Assembly (NCBI RefSeq): GCF_031846415.1
Contig: NZ_JAVRHT010000019.1
Location: 1-64,000 of the forward strand
Direction of reading: 5' to 3'
DNA from: Rubrivirga litoralis
GTDB lineage: Bacteria; Bacteroidota; Rhodothermia; Rhodothermales; Rubricoccaceae
Length of the DNA stretch: 64,000 nucleotides
This document shows, piece after piece, positions 15,485 through 24,094 of the stretch (position 1 is its first letter; every line of letters starts with the position of its first letter). Under the pieces are notes generated by a model. The model did not search any database and was not told where the DNA came from. It was given only the letters and a program-made list of their open reading frames with translations. The translations under genes and the position numbers were made by a program.

Positions 15485-18400
15485 ATGACCATCACCAACA
15501 CCGCCGTCGCCTACCGCACGGCCGTCGTCGTCCTGACGCTGCTCCTGTTCGCGGGCGGGCTCTACGCCTACGTCGCGCTCCCCAAGGAGTCGAACCCGTC
15601 GATCTCGATCCCCCAGCTCATCGTCACGACCGTCTACCCCGGCGCGAGCCCCGAGGACGTGGCCGAGCTGGTGACCCGGCCCGTCGAGCAGGAGCTCCAG
15701 GGGATCTCGGGCATCGACGAGATCCGGTCCACCTCGTCGGAGGGCGTCTCGTCGGTCGTCGCCGAGTTCACGACCGACACCGAGATCGACGACGCCAAGC
15801 AGGACCTCCGCGAGCGCGTCGACGCCGCCCAGAGCGAGCTGCCGGCCGACGCCGAGGACCCGGTCATCACCGAGATCGACCTCGACGCCTTCCCGATCAT
15901 GACGATCAACCTGGCGGCCGAGTACCCGGTCTCGCGCCTCAAGGCCGTCGCCGAGGACCTGCAGGAGGAGATCGAGACGGTCCCCGGCGTCCTCGAGGTC
16001 GACCTGGTGGGCGGGCTCGAGCGCGAGGTCCAGGTCGACGTCGACCGGACGGCGCTCCAGGCCTACAACCTCACGCTCAGCGACCTCACGAGCACGATCC
16101 AGGGCGAGGACGTCAACCTCCCCGGCGGCTCCATCGACGTCGGGCGCGAGAACTACCTCGTCCGCGTCGACGGCCAGATCACCGACCCCGCCCTCATCGA
16201 GGACCTCGTGCTCAAGGCGCCCGGCGGGACGCCCGTCTACGTCCGCGACGTGGCGACCGTCACGTTCGGGTTCGAGGACCCCGAGAGCTACAGCCGCCTC
16301 CAGGTGCTCCAGCGCGAGGTCGAGAGCGGCGAGTTCGCCGCCGTCGAGGACACCGGCTTCGGCCAGGTCGTCTCGCTCAGCGTCAAGAAGAAGCAGGGCG
16401 GCAACGTCATCGAGGTCGCCGACGGCGTCCGGGCCTTGCTCGACGACGCCCCGATCCCGAGCGGGACCCAGGTGCTCATCACCGGCGACCAGTCGGAGCA
16501 GGTCGAAACGTTGGTCAAGGACCTCGAGAACAACATCATCGCGGGCATCCTCTTCGTGGTCCTGGTGCTCCTGTTCTTCCTGGGCGTGCGGACGGCGGCG
16601 CTCGTGGGCATCGCCATCCCGCTCTCGATGCTCGTCTCGTTCCTCGTCTTCTTGGTCATGGGGACGACGCTGAACATGGTCGTCCTGTTCAGCCTCATCA
16701 TCGCGCTCGGGATGCTGGTCGACAACGCCGTCGTGGTCGTCGAGAACATCTACCGCTTCGTCGAGGAGGGCTACGAGCGGTGGGAGGCCGTCCGGCTGGG
16801 CGTCGGCGAGGTCGGCGGCGCCGTCGTGGCCTCGACCGCGACCACGCTGGGCGTGTTCGGGCCGATGCTGTTCTGGCCCGGCCTGATCGGCGAGTTCATG
16901 AGCTACCTCCCGCTCACGCTCATCGTGACGCTCACGTCGAGCCTGTTCGTGGCCCTCGTCATCAACCCCGTGATCACGGGCTACTTCGTCCAGGTCGAGG
17001 GCGACCCAGGCGACGGGGCCGAGCAGTGGGAGCCCAGCCCGTGGACGCGCCGCGCCGCCGCGGCCGTGGTCGTGCTGCTCTGCGTCTTCGTCGGGATCGT
17101 CAACCCGGTCTCGCTGCTCGTGCTGGCCGTCGCCGTCGTCGGCTCGGTCGTGCTCTACCGCTACGCCTTCAAGCCCGTCGCCACGCGGTTCGTGTCGTCG
17201 GGCCTGCCGCGCCTGACGGCGGCGTACCGCCGCTTCCTGGCCTGGATGCTCGAGCGCGACTACACCGTCGAGCGGGCGTTCCTGCGCAACACGGGCGTCT
17301 TCTTCGCGCTCACGGCCGGCCTGGTGCTCCTGGTCCTGGGCGGGCTCGCGTTCGCGCTCGCCGGGACGGCCGGGCTGGCGCTCGTCGTGCCCGGCGGGGT
17401 CCTGCTCGCGCTCGGCGTCGTCGGCGTGTTCGTGCTGACGGGCGAGAGCCTGTTCCTGGGCGGGTGGACGACGGTCAAGGCCGGGCTCGCCTTCGGCGCC
17501 GTGATGCTGGGGATCCAGCTCGCGGTCTTGGCCGCCGGCAACAAGACCTTCGGGACCATCGCGGTGCTGATGGCCTTCCCCGGGGCCATCGTCGCGCTCG
17601 GCGCGCTCGGCGCCGTCTTCGGGCGGGGCCGCCGGACGCTCATCCTGACCGACAACCGGGCGCGGTTGCTCGCGGGCACGCTCGGCGCCTTCTTCGGCGT
17701 CATCGTGATGTTCGCCGTCGCGCCGACGGGCGTCGAGTTCTTCCCCGAGAGCGACCCGAGCCAGATCCAGATCACGCTCGAGGCCCCGCTGGGGACGAAC
17801 GTCGAGGCCTCCGACGACTTCGCGCGTGAGGCCCAGGCCCGCGTCGACGCCCTGCTCACCGACCAGGCCGACGTGGCGGGCAACGTCCAGAACGTGCTCG
17901 TGGGCGTCGGCGTGGGCGGCGGCGGCGACTTCGGCGGCGGCCAGGCCAGCGCCGAGCGCTCGCGCGTCACGCTCAACATGGTCGACTACGCCGCCCGCGA
18001 GGAGTCGTCGGCGGCGACGCTCCGCCGCGTCCGCGAGGCCTTCGGGCGCTTTACCGGCGTCGAGGTCGAGATCGACCAGACCACGACCGGCCCGGCGACC
18101 GGCCCGCCGGTCAACCTCGAGGTCAGCGGCCCCGACTTCGACCGGCTGGGCGAGATCGCACGCGAGTTCGAGGCCGCGCTCAAGCAGGCCGCCGAGACCG
18201 GGGCCGTCGCCGGACTCGTCGACGTGACGAGCACGCTCAACGCGGGCCGCCCCGAGGAGCGCGTGGTCATCGACCGCGAGCGCGCCGCGGCGTTCGGGCT
18301 CTCGACCCAGCTGGTGGCGAGCGTGATCCGGACCGCCATCGCCGGCCAGGTCGTGACCACCTACCGCGAGGGCAAGGACGAGTACGACGTCCGCGTCCGC

Positions 18401-19372
18401 CTCGAAGAGGACGACCGCGGCAGCCTCGACGCCCTCCGCAGCCTGACGATCCCCCACGAGGGCGAGCAGATCCCGCTCGTCTCCGTCGCCAGCTTCGAGA
18501 CCGGCGCCGGGCTGGGCTCGATCACCCGGATCGACCTCGACCCCGTCGTGACCATCGAGGGCCAGGCGGCGTCGGGCTTCGCCGGCGGCGAGGTGCTCGC
18601 CGGGGTCCAGGCGCTCCTGGGCGAGCGCATCGCGGCGCTCCCGGCCGGCTACGAGGTGAGCTACACGGGCGAGGCCCAGGACCAGGCCGAGAGCTTCGGC
18701 TTCCTGACGACGGCGCTGCTCCTGGGGGTGGCCCTGATCTTCCTGGTCCTGATCGCCCAGTTCAACTCGGTCGCGCCGCCGTTCCTGATCATGGTCGCGC
18801 TCGGGTTGTCGCTCATCGGCGTGCTCCTGGGCCTCGTGCTGCTCCGGACGCCGTTCGGGCTGATGACCTTCATCGGGCTGATATCCCTCGCGGGAATCGT
18901 GGTCAACAACAACATCGTGTTGGTGGACTACGCGATCCAGCTCCGCGACCGCGGCCTGGAGAAGACCGAGGCCATCCTGGAGGCCGGCGCGACGCGCCTG
19001 CGCCCCGTCCTGCTGACGGCGCTCACGACCGTGATCGGGCTCATCCCGCTCACGCTCGGGATCAACATCGACTTCGTCGGCCTGGTGACGGAGCTGGACC
19101 CGAACCTCGCCTTCGGCTCGGAGAACACCCAGTTCTGGGGGCCGATGGGGTCCACGATCATCTCGGGGCTCACGTTCGCCACGTTCCTGACGCTCGTCAT
19201 CGTGCCGGTCCTGTACAGCGTGTTCGACTCGCTCGGCGTGCGCGCGGGCGAGGTGTTCGCCAAGCGCAAGAGGACGGCCGGCGGCGCGCGGGGCCGGCCG
19301 GGGCTCCCGTCGTTCGCGACCGCCGGCGGCGACGGCGCCCAGGGCGAGCCGCTCCCCTCCGACGCCCGCTGA
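15485..19372 (+). CDS. RND-family efflux transporter with an extra membrane insertion
   Basis: This inner-membrane proton-driven pump has 1295 residues against about 1030-1050 for AcrB-type proteins. Family features include the N-terminal helix and periplasmic porter start (SNPSISIPQLIVTTVYPGAS), LGMLVDNAVVVVENIYR in TM4, and the second half beginning VGVEFFPESDPSQIQI-like. The central cytoplasmic linker between TM6 and TM7 is replaced by about 240 residues (502-745) with about six additional hydrophobic segments. It is the last gene of the tolC operon. The substrate is unknown; the pattern is closer to the multidrug/HAE group than to metal pumps. Confidence 0.93.
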   Translation: MTITNTAVAYRTAVVVLTLLLFAGGLYAYVALPKESNPSISIPQLIVTTVYPGASPEDVAELVTRPVEQELQGISGIDEIRSTSSEGVSSVVAEFTTDTEIDDAKQDLRERVDAAQSELPADAEDPVITEIDLDAFPIMTINLAAEYPVSRLKAVAEDLQEEIETVPGVLEVDLVGGLEREVQVDVDRTALQAYNLTLSDLTSTIQGEDVNLPGGSIDVGRENYLVRVDGQITDPALIEDLVLKAPGGTPVYVRDVATVTFGFEDPESYSRLQVLQREVESGEFAAVEDTGFGQVVSLSVKKKQGGNVIEVADGVRALLDDAPIPSGTQVLITGDQSEQVETLVKDLENNIIAGILFVVLVLLFFLGVRTAALVGIAIPLSMLVSFLVFLVMGTTLNMVVLFSLIIALGMLVDNAVVVVENIYRFVEEGYERWEAVRLGVGEVGGAVVASTATTLGVFGPMLFWPGLIGEFMSYLPLTLIVTLTSSLFVALVINPVITGYFVQVEGDPGDGAEQWEPSPWTRRAAAAVVVLLCVFVGIVNPVSLLVLAVAVVGSVVLYRYAFKPVATRFVSSGLPRLTAAYRRFLAWMLERDYTVERAFLRNTGVFFALTAGLVLLVLGGLAFALAGTAGLALVVPGGVLLALGVVGVFVLTGESLFLGGWTTVKAGLAFGAVMLGIQLAVLAAGNKTFGTIAVLMAFPGAIVALGALGAVFGRGRRTLILTDNRARLLAGTLGAFFGVIVMFAVAPTGVEFFPESDPSQIQITLEAPLGTNVEASDDFAREAQARVDALLTDQADVAGNVQNVLVGVGVGGGGDFGGGQASAERSRVTLNMVDYAAREESSAATLRRVREAFGRFTGVEVEIDQTTTGPATGPPVNLEVSGPDFDRLGEIAREFEAALKQAAETGAVAGLVDVTSTLNAGRPEERVVIDRERAAAFGLSTQLVASVIRTAIAGQVVTTYREGKDEYDVRVRLEEDDRGSLDALRSLTIPHEGEQIPLVSVASFETGAGLGSITRIDLDPVVTIEGQAASGFAGGEVLAGVQALLGERIAALPAGYEVSYTGEAQDQAESFGFLTTALLLGVALIFLVLIAQFNSVAPPFLIMVALGLSLIGVLLGLVLLRTPFGLMTFIGLISLAGIVVNNNIVLVDYAIQLRDRGLEKTEAILEAGATRLRPVLLTALTTVIGLIPLTLGINIDFVGLVTELDPNLAFGSENTQFWGPMGSTIISGLTFATFLTLVIVPVLYSVFDSLGVRAGEVFAKRKRTAGGARGRPGLPSFATAGGDGAQGEPLPSDAR

Positions 19373-19393
19373 CCCCCGCACGCTACCCCCACG

Positions 19394-19445
19394 GTGGGGG
19401 CTCCGCCCTTCACGGCCCCGCCCCTCCGGGCCTCGGAGCCCCCAC
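19394..19445. repeat. Inverted repeat downstream of the RND gene
   Basis: Perfect 12-base arms GTGGGGGCTCCG and CGGAGCCCCCAC are separated by 28 bases and lie between the RND stop and the next ATG. This is a likely transcription terminator or attenuator lacking a T-run. Confidence 0.55.
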
Positions 19446-19456
19446 CCCCCACCGCC

Positions 19457-19894
19457 ATGTACGCCTCGACCGCCGAGCCCAGCCCCCGCATCTTCACGGC
19501 CTACTTCGCCCGCGTCGTCGGGCCGGAGCACGGGGCCGCGTTCGTCCGCGACCTGCAGGCGTGGGCCGAGGGCGGCCCGTTCCGCCTGCTCGTCGTCGCC
19601 GACGAGTCGGTGGTCGGGGTGACCGACGCCGTCCGGGGCCGGGTGCGGACCGCGCTCGGCGGGCTGGCGGCGGTCGTGGACCGCGTGGCCGTGGCCGGCG
19701 CCGGACGGCCCTGCGCGTCGGCCGGCGCCCTCGACGTCCGCCACTTCGGCGACGACTGGCACGGCGCCCAGCGCTGGCTCCGCGCGCCCCGCCCGCCCGC
19801 CGCCGCTCCGCCCCCGGCGCCGACGCCGGGGGCGCGTGCCGCCCTCGGCGCCTCTCCCGACCGCCCCCGCCCCGCCCTCCGCCCCAATGCCTGA
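19457..19894 (+). CDS. SpoIIAA-like (STAS-fold) protein, single domain
   Basis: The 145-residue protein has an N-terminal domain (about 10-110) with the SpoIIAA-like pattern: a strand FRLLVVADES, a helix, a strand VDRVAVAGAG, and the terminal DVRHFGDDWHGAQRWL where an aromatic/acidic box precedes an Ala-Trp helix. The last 35 residues are a Pro/Ala tail. A tandem version of the fold occurs at 25878-26651, so the block carries two members. Its stop overlaps the TetR start by eight bases, suggesting translational coupling. The role is unknown; the fold often binds lipids or partner proteins. Confidence 0.65.
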   Translation: MYASTAEPSPRIFTAYFARVVGPEHGAAFVRDLQAWAEGGPFRLLVVADESVVGVTDAVRGRVRTALGGLAAVVDRVAVAGAGRPCASAGALDVRHFGDDWHGAQRWLRAPRPPAAAPPPAPTPGARAALGASPDRPRPALRPNA

Positions 19895-20528
19895 CGCCGC
19901 CGCCCCCCCCGCCTGGCGCGTCCGCGAGCGCACGGCTCGCCGCGCCGACCTCCTCGACGCCGCCCGGGCCGAGTTCGCGGCCCACGGCTACGCCGGGGCC
20001 ACGGTCGAGGGCATCGCCGCCCGGGCCGAGGTCGGTAAGGGGACCGTCTACCTCCACTTCGCGGGGGGCAAGGCGGGCCTCCTCCAGGCCGTCCTCGACG
20101 ACCACCTCCGCGCCCTCCAGGCGCTCGTGGTCGAGGCGTTCACGTGCAGCGAGGGGCCCGCGCGGTACCGGTTCTGGGTGCTGGCGCTCTCGGCGGCGAG
20201 CTACTTCCGCCGCCAACCCGACCTGCTGCGCATCCACGCGCGCGAGCTGCCCCGGCTGCTCGCCAGCGGCGAGGGCGGGGAGGCCGCCGCCCGCTTGGGC
20301 CGCCTGACCAACGAACTGGTGGGCGTCGTGGCCCCGGCCCTGGGCGGGGGCGGGGTCCCGAGCGCGGTCGCGGCCCACCACCTCCTCGCGACGCTGTTCG
20401 GCCACCTCACGACGCTCGGGCTCCAGCCCGACACCGAGGCCGGCGCGCTCGCCCTCGACGCCGACCCGCCCGCCGTCGCCGACGCCCTCACGGCGCTCGT
20501 CTTCGACGGCATCGCCGTTCGCCCATGA
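19887..20528 (+). CDS. TetR-family transcriptional regulator
   Basis: This 213-residue repressor-type protein has an N-terminal helix-turn-helix (ADLLDAARAEFAAHGYAGAT, then VEGIAARAEVGKGTVYLHF). The C-terminal part is alpha-helical and ligand-binding. The ATG at 19887 overlaps the end of the STAS-like gene, so both are on the same message downstream of the tolC-HlyD-RND genes. TetR regulators beside RND operons usually repress the pump, which is the simplest reading here. A 21-codon open frame starts inside its stop (20525) and is probably not a gene. Confidence 0.9.
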   Translation: MPDAAAPPAWRVRERTARRADLLDAARAEFAAHGYAGATVEGIAARAEVGKGTVYLHFAGGKAGLLQAVLDDHLRALQALVVEAFTCSEGPARYRFWVLALSAASYFRRQPDLLRIHARELPRLLASGEGGEAAARLGRLTNELVGVVAPALGGGGVPSAVAAHHLLATLFGHLTTLGLQPDTEAGALALDADPPAVADALTALVFDGIAVRP

Positions 20529-20586
20529 CGACGCCCGCGCCTCCGGCCGCCCTCCGCGCGCTCGGCCTCGCGGGGGGCCGGCCCCA

Positions 20587-20981
20587 GTGAGCGTGCCCAG
20601 ACTCCGGCTCTCGGTCCTGCTGGCGGCCCTCGTCGGGCTCCTGTTCGTGTACCCGCTCGCGGCCGACGCCAGCGGGGGGCTGGGGCTGTTCCTCTCGCTC
20701 GTCGTGCTCGGCGTGGTCCGCGCCGTGCCGGCCAGAACCGGGGCGAGCAGGCCGCCGCGCTCGCGCTCGCCGCCGCCCACCTCGTCCCCGTCTGGGCCTG
20801 GACGTCGGGCGCGGCCGACGTCTTCCTCCACGTCGGGCTGGGGGCGGGCGTCGCGTTCTACGGCTACGCCGCGGTCGCCGTGCTCCGCCACCTCGCCCCG
20901 TCGCGGGGCGTGACGGCCGAGGAGCTGGCCGGGGCCGCGAGCGTGTACCTCCTGCTGGGCGTGGCGTGGGCGCTCGCGTGA
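20587..20981 (+). pseudogene. Frameshifted and truncated membrane protein
   Basis: The first half (from GTG 20587) encodes hydrophobic segments LRLSVLLAALVGLLFVYPLA and LGLFLSLVVLGVV. The second half continues in another frame from about 20740 with LALAAAHLVPVWAWTSG and ends SVYLLLGVAWALA at 20981. Joined, the pieces look like the N-terminal membrane part of an ion-channel-type family, which normally continues past this point into the pore domain. One frameshift near 20720-20745 and a premature end are therefore likely. Either the gene is decayed or the assembly has an indel. Confidence 0.55.
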
Positions 20982-21099
20982 CCGCGAGGAGGACCGCCGC
21001 CACCCCTCGGACCGCCCCGCCGACGCGGGCCGCCAGCGGGACGGGTCGGCCCTGTACCCACGGTCCCGCTAGCTTCTGAGCTCCTGCCACTCGTCCCGG

Positions 21100-21449
21100 A
21101 TGCCACGACCGTTCACTACCTGGAGATCGTAACCCCCGACGTGGACGCCGTGTGTGCCACCTACGAGCGGACGCACGGGGTCACCTTCGGCACCGGCGAT
21201 CCAGCTCTGGGAGGCGCTCGCACGGCAGGGTTGGCCGGTGGTGGGATGGTCGGGGTCCGTCCTCCCCTCCGGGACACGGAGGAGCCTGTCGTTCGGCCCT
21301 ACGTGCGGGTTCAGGACATCAAGGCGGCGGTCGACGCCGCAGCCGAATCGGGAGCCGAGGTCGCGGTCCCCCCGATGAAACTGGAGGGGCACGGGACGTG
21401 CGCCATCGTGGTCCAAGGCGGTATCGACGTCGGGCTCTGGGAGCTCTGA
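21100..21449 (+). pseudogene. VOC (glyoxalase-fold) family protein with a 5' frameshift
   Basis: From about 21106 one frame reads TTVHYLEIVTPDVDAVCATY and continues through PVVRPYVRVQDIKAAVDAAA to GGIDVGLWEL. This is a complete small VOC-superfamily protein of about 115 residues. The only plausible start, ATG at 21100, is in a different frame, and the first GTG in frame (21141) would remove the first beta strand. One missing base just after the ATG explains this. The product, if made, would be a cytosolic metal-dependent or antibiotic-binding type protein of unknown substrate. It is convergent with the TonB receptor gene. Confidence 0.65.
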
Positions 21450-21466
21450 CGGCCGACGAAGGGCGC

Positions 21467-23800
21467 CTAAAACTCGACGCTGAACCCGACCGTCGGGAGG
21501 CGGCCGACGTTGGTCTGGTCTCGCAGGAAGTCGGGCTCGGCCGGGTCCTCGGTGTACTGGACCGAGAACACGTTCTCGCGGTCCAGCACGTTCTGCACGT
21601 CGACGTAGACGACGCCGTTGACCCGGCGGCCGAGCGCGAACCGGCGGTCCACGCGGAGGTCGAGGCGGGCGTAGGCCCCGGTCCGCTCGGCGTTCAGCCG
21701 GTCGAGGTCGCGGACGCCGCGCCGCGACAGCGCGTACTCCTCTCGGGACGCCGCGAGGTCGAACGGCGTGAACGGCCGGCCCGACAGCACCGCCAGCCGG
21801 GTCCCGACCTCCCACCCGCCCAGGCGCACGCCGCCGGTCAGCGACACGTTGTGGCGGACGTCCCACGCGCTCGGCCGGAACACCCCGTCGGCGCCGCTGA
21901 ACTCGCTCCACCCCAGCGTGTAGCTGCCCAGCCCGTAGAACCGCGACGTCAGCCGCTTCTGCGCCGACACCTCGACGCCGTACGCCCGGCCGCCGCCGAC
22001 GGAGACCAGCGGCTCGGCGCCGACCGTCCCGAAGTCGCCGCCCTGGTTGGCGAGCGACACGCGCGGGTCGCTCGCCGAGACGGGGTAGCTCCCGTAGCTC
22101 TTGTAGTACCCCTCCGCGGAGAGCCGGACGCTCGCCGTCGGCGTGACGGCGACGCCGCCGACGAGCTGCCCCACGTCGATCCAGTCGAGCGACCGGTTGA
22201 CGTAGGCGCCGTCCTGCTGCACCGCCAGCGACACCAGCTCGGGCGACTGCGTGAACCGGCCGACGGCGGCCGAGACCTCGACGGCGTCGGTGACGTCGAA
22301 CGAGGCGCTGAGCCGGGGCGAGGCGACGGCCGCCTGGTCCAGGAAGTCCGTCGCGTCCGCCCGGACGCCCGCCGTCACCGCCAGCCGCCCGCCGACGGCG
22401 CGGGCGGTGAGCTGGGCGTAGCCGAACCCCTTCCACAGCCCGAGGTCGGTGTCGAACCGCAGGTCCTGGTCGAACGGCGTGCCGGGCGTGGCGCGCTGGA
22501 AGAACTCCGACGCGACGGTCTCGCGCGAGGCCCCGCCGCCTACCCCCAGCGTCAGCGTCGGCGACACCCGGAAGTCGGCGTCGGAGCGGAGCCGCCACGC
22601 GGCCTCCTCGGCGTCGTTGGACAGGAGCGGGGCGCCGGCCTCGTCGAGGTCGTCGAAGAAGAACTCCTGGTAGCTCCGCGACACCGCCGTCGTGACGACG
22701 CCGTTCGGAAACAGGCGGCGCCACGAGACGCCCTGGGTGTAGCTCCGCTGGTCGTTGTCGAGCACGCGGGACGCCGTCTCGATCCCCTCGAAGTCGTCGG
22801 GGTCGTCGGGCTGGGCGATGTCGAAGTCGTCGACGGCCCAGAGCCCGAAGTAGACCAGGCGGTCGTCGTCGGTCGGCGTGTACTCGACGCGGCTCTGGAA
22901 GTCCCAGTAGGCCGGGCGGATGGGGAGGTCGATGAGCTCGAACAAGAGCTGGAGGTAGCTCCGCCGCGCCGAGAACGTCCAGTTGAAGTCCGGGCCGGAC
23001 GAGCCGTCGAGCGAGACGCCGGCCTCGCTCGCGCCGACCGTCACGTCGCCGGAGAGCACGCCGGGGCTGCCCGGCCGGTTCTCGACGACCAGCACGCTCG
23101 AGGCCGCGTCGCCGTAGCGGACGGGGAACCCGCCGGTGTAGAACGTGGCCTCGCGGATAAAGTCGACGTTGAGCAGGCCGAGCGCGCCGCCGGCGGCGCC
23201 CTGCGTGGCGAAGTGGTTGATCTGGGGGATCTCGATGCCGTCCACGAAGTAGGCGTTCTCGCTCGGACCCCCGCCCCGCACCAGCAGGTCGTTCCGGTTG
23301 TCGACGGCGCCGGTCACGCCGGGCAGCGCCAGCAGGGAGCGCGAGATGTCGTTCTGGCCGCCGGGCGTGCGGCGGATCTCCTCCGGACCCAGCGTCGCGA
23401 CCGAGACCGGCGCGTCGGGCGCGTCCTCGAAGAGCCCGCCCGTCACCACGACCTCGTCGCCGACGACGGCCGACGGCCGCAGCTCGAAGAGCAGGAACGT
23501 AGGTCGGCTCCCTTGCACGACGACGTCGGCCAGGAGGCGGGCGTCGTAGCCGACGAAGCTCGCGCGGACGCGGTACGTCCCCGCGTCCAGCCCCGAGACC
23601 GTGAACGCGCCGTCGGCGTCGGTGGCGGCGCCGGTCACGAGGGCGTCGCCGGGGCCGAGCACGGCGACGGTGGCACTGGGCAGGGTCTCCTGCGTCACAG
23701 CGTCGACGACGCGGCCGGTGACCGACTGGGCCGAGAGCGGGGCGCTGGCGACGACGAGGGCGAGGAGGGCGCTCGCGCGCGCCAGGGAGGAGACGGACAT
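21467..23800 (-). CDS. TonB-dependent outer-membrane receptor with N-terminal regulatory domain
   Basis: The 777-residue protein has a signal peptide (ALLALVVASAPLSAQS) and a CarboxypepD_reg-like domain (about 27-105, SVTGRVVDAVTQETLPSATV). The plug domain has LLVRGGGPSENAYFVDGIEI, and a 22-strand-type barrel ends in phenylalanine. This is the Bacteroidota-type architecture used to import large or chelated nutrients. The substrate is unknown; no SusD gene is adjacent, so SusC/D glycan uptake is unlikely. The ATG at 23800 gives the signal peptide. The gene is divergent from the phosphodiesterase gene, with about 295 bases between them. Confidence 0.92.
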   Translation of the reverse strand: MSVSSLARASALLALVVASAPLSAQSVTGRVVDAVTQETLPSATVAVLGPGDALVTGAATDADGAFTVSGLDAGTYRVRASFVGYDARLLADVVVQGSRPTFLLFELRPSAVVGDEVVVTGGLFEDAPDAPVSVATLGPEEIRRTPGGQNDISRSLLALPGVTGAVDNRNDLLVRGGGPSENAYFVDGIEIPQINHFATQGAAGGALGLLNVDFIREATFYTGGFPVRYGDAASSVLVVENRPGSPGVLSGDVTVGASEAGVSLDGSSGPDFNWTFSARRSYLQLLFELIDLPIRPAYWDFQSRVEYTPTDDDRLVYFGLWAVDDFDIAQPDDPDDFEGIETASRVLDNDQRSYTQGVSWRRLFPNGVVTTAVSRSYQEFFFDDLDEAGAPLLSNDAEEAAWRLRSDADFRVSPTLTLGVGGGASRETVASEFFQRATPGTPFDQDLRFDTDLGLWKGFGYAQLTARAVGGRLAVTAGVRADATDFLDQAAVASPRLSASFDVTDAVEVSAAVGRFTQSPELVSLAVQQDGAYVNRSLDWIDVGQLVGGVAVTPTASVRLSAEGYYKSYGSYPVSASDPRVSLANQGGDFGTVGAEPLVSVGGGRAYGVEVSAQKRLTSRFYGLGSYTLGWSEFSGADGVFRPSAWDVRHNVSLTGGVRLGGWEVGTRLAVLSGRPFTPFDLAASREEYALSRRGVRDLDRLNAERTGAYARLDLRVDRRFALGRRVNGVVYVDVQNVLDRENVFSVQYTEDPAEPDFLRDQTNVGRLPTVGFSVEF

Positions 23801-23874
23801 CGGAGGGGGGGACGTGTGCGGGCAGGCTACGCGGCCGGACCGTCGCGGACCGTCACCCGCCCCACCGGACGCCG

Positions 23875-23918
23875 GTGGTGGAGCCCACCACGGCGCCTGG
23901 GTGGGCAGCGCTACGACC
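23875..23918. promoter_or_regulatory. Shared palindromic upstream element, copy 2
   Basis: The palindrome GTGGTG-N5-CACCAC (23875-23891) is followed by a flank resembling copies 1 and 3. It lies in the 23801-24094 gap between the divergent TonB receptor and phosphodiesterase genes and is oriented like the other copies, towards the plus-strand gene. Nothing else in this gap is convincing. Confidence 0.5.
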
Positions 23919-24094
23919 CGTCGGCGCGGCCGCCCGTTGACTCGGGTAGTGCCCCCGCGCCCCATGTCCGCCCTCATCACGCTCGCGCTCACCGTCCCCT
24001 TCCGCCGGCCCCGCCGTTCGGCCGTCCGCCGTCTGCGCACCGGGCGCCCGCTCTGATCCATGCGCCCGCTCCCCGACGCGGCCCCCGCCCGCCC

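Noticed and set aside
14951..19933. A very long minus-strand open frame opposite the RND operon (about 1660 codons)
   Set aside because: It is a GC-bias shadow of the adaptor, RND and STAS genes: rich in Arg, Asp and His, with no domain and no start signal. Similar shadows lie opposite the helicase (29101-32625) and the TonB receptor.
20525..20590. A 21-codon frame overlapping the TetR stop
   Set aside because: No family, low-complexity composition, and it is explained by the ATGA overlap.
23964..24056. A 30-codon frame upstream of the phosphodiesterase gene
   Set aside because: Arg-rich, not protein-like after the first ten codons, and no ribosome-binding site.
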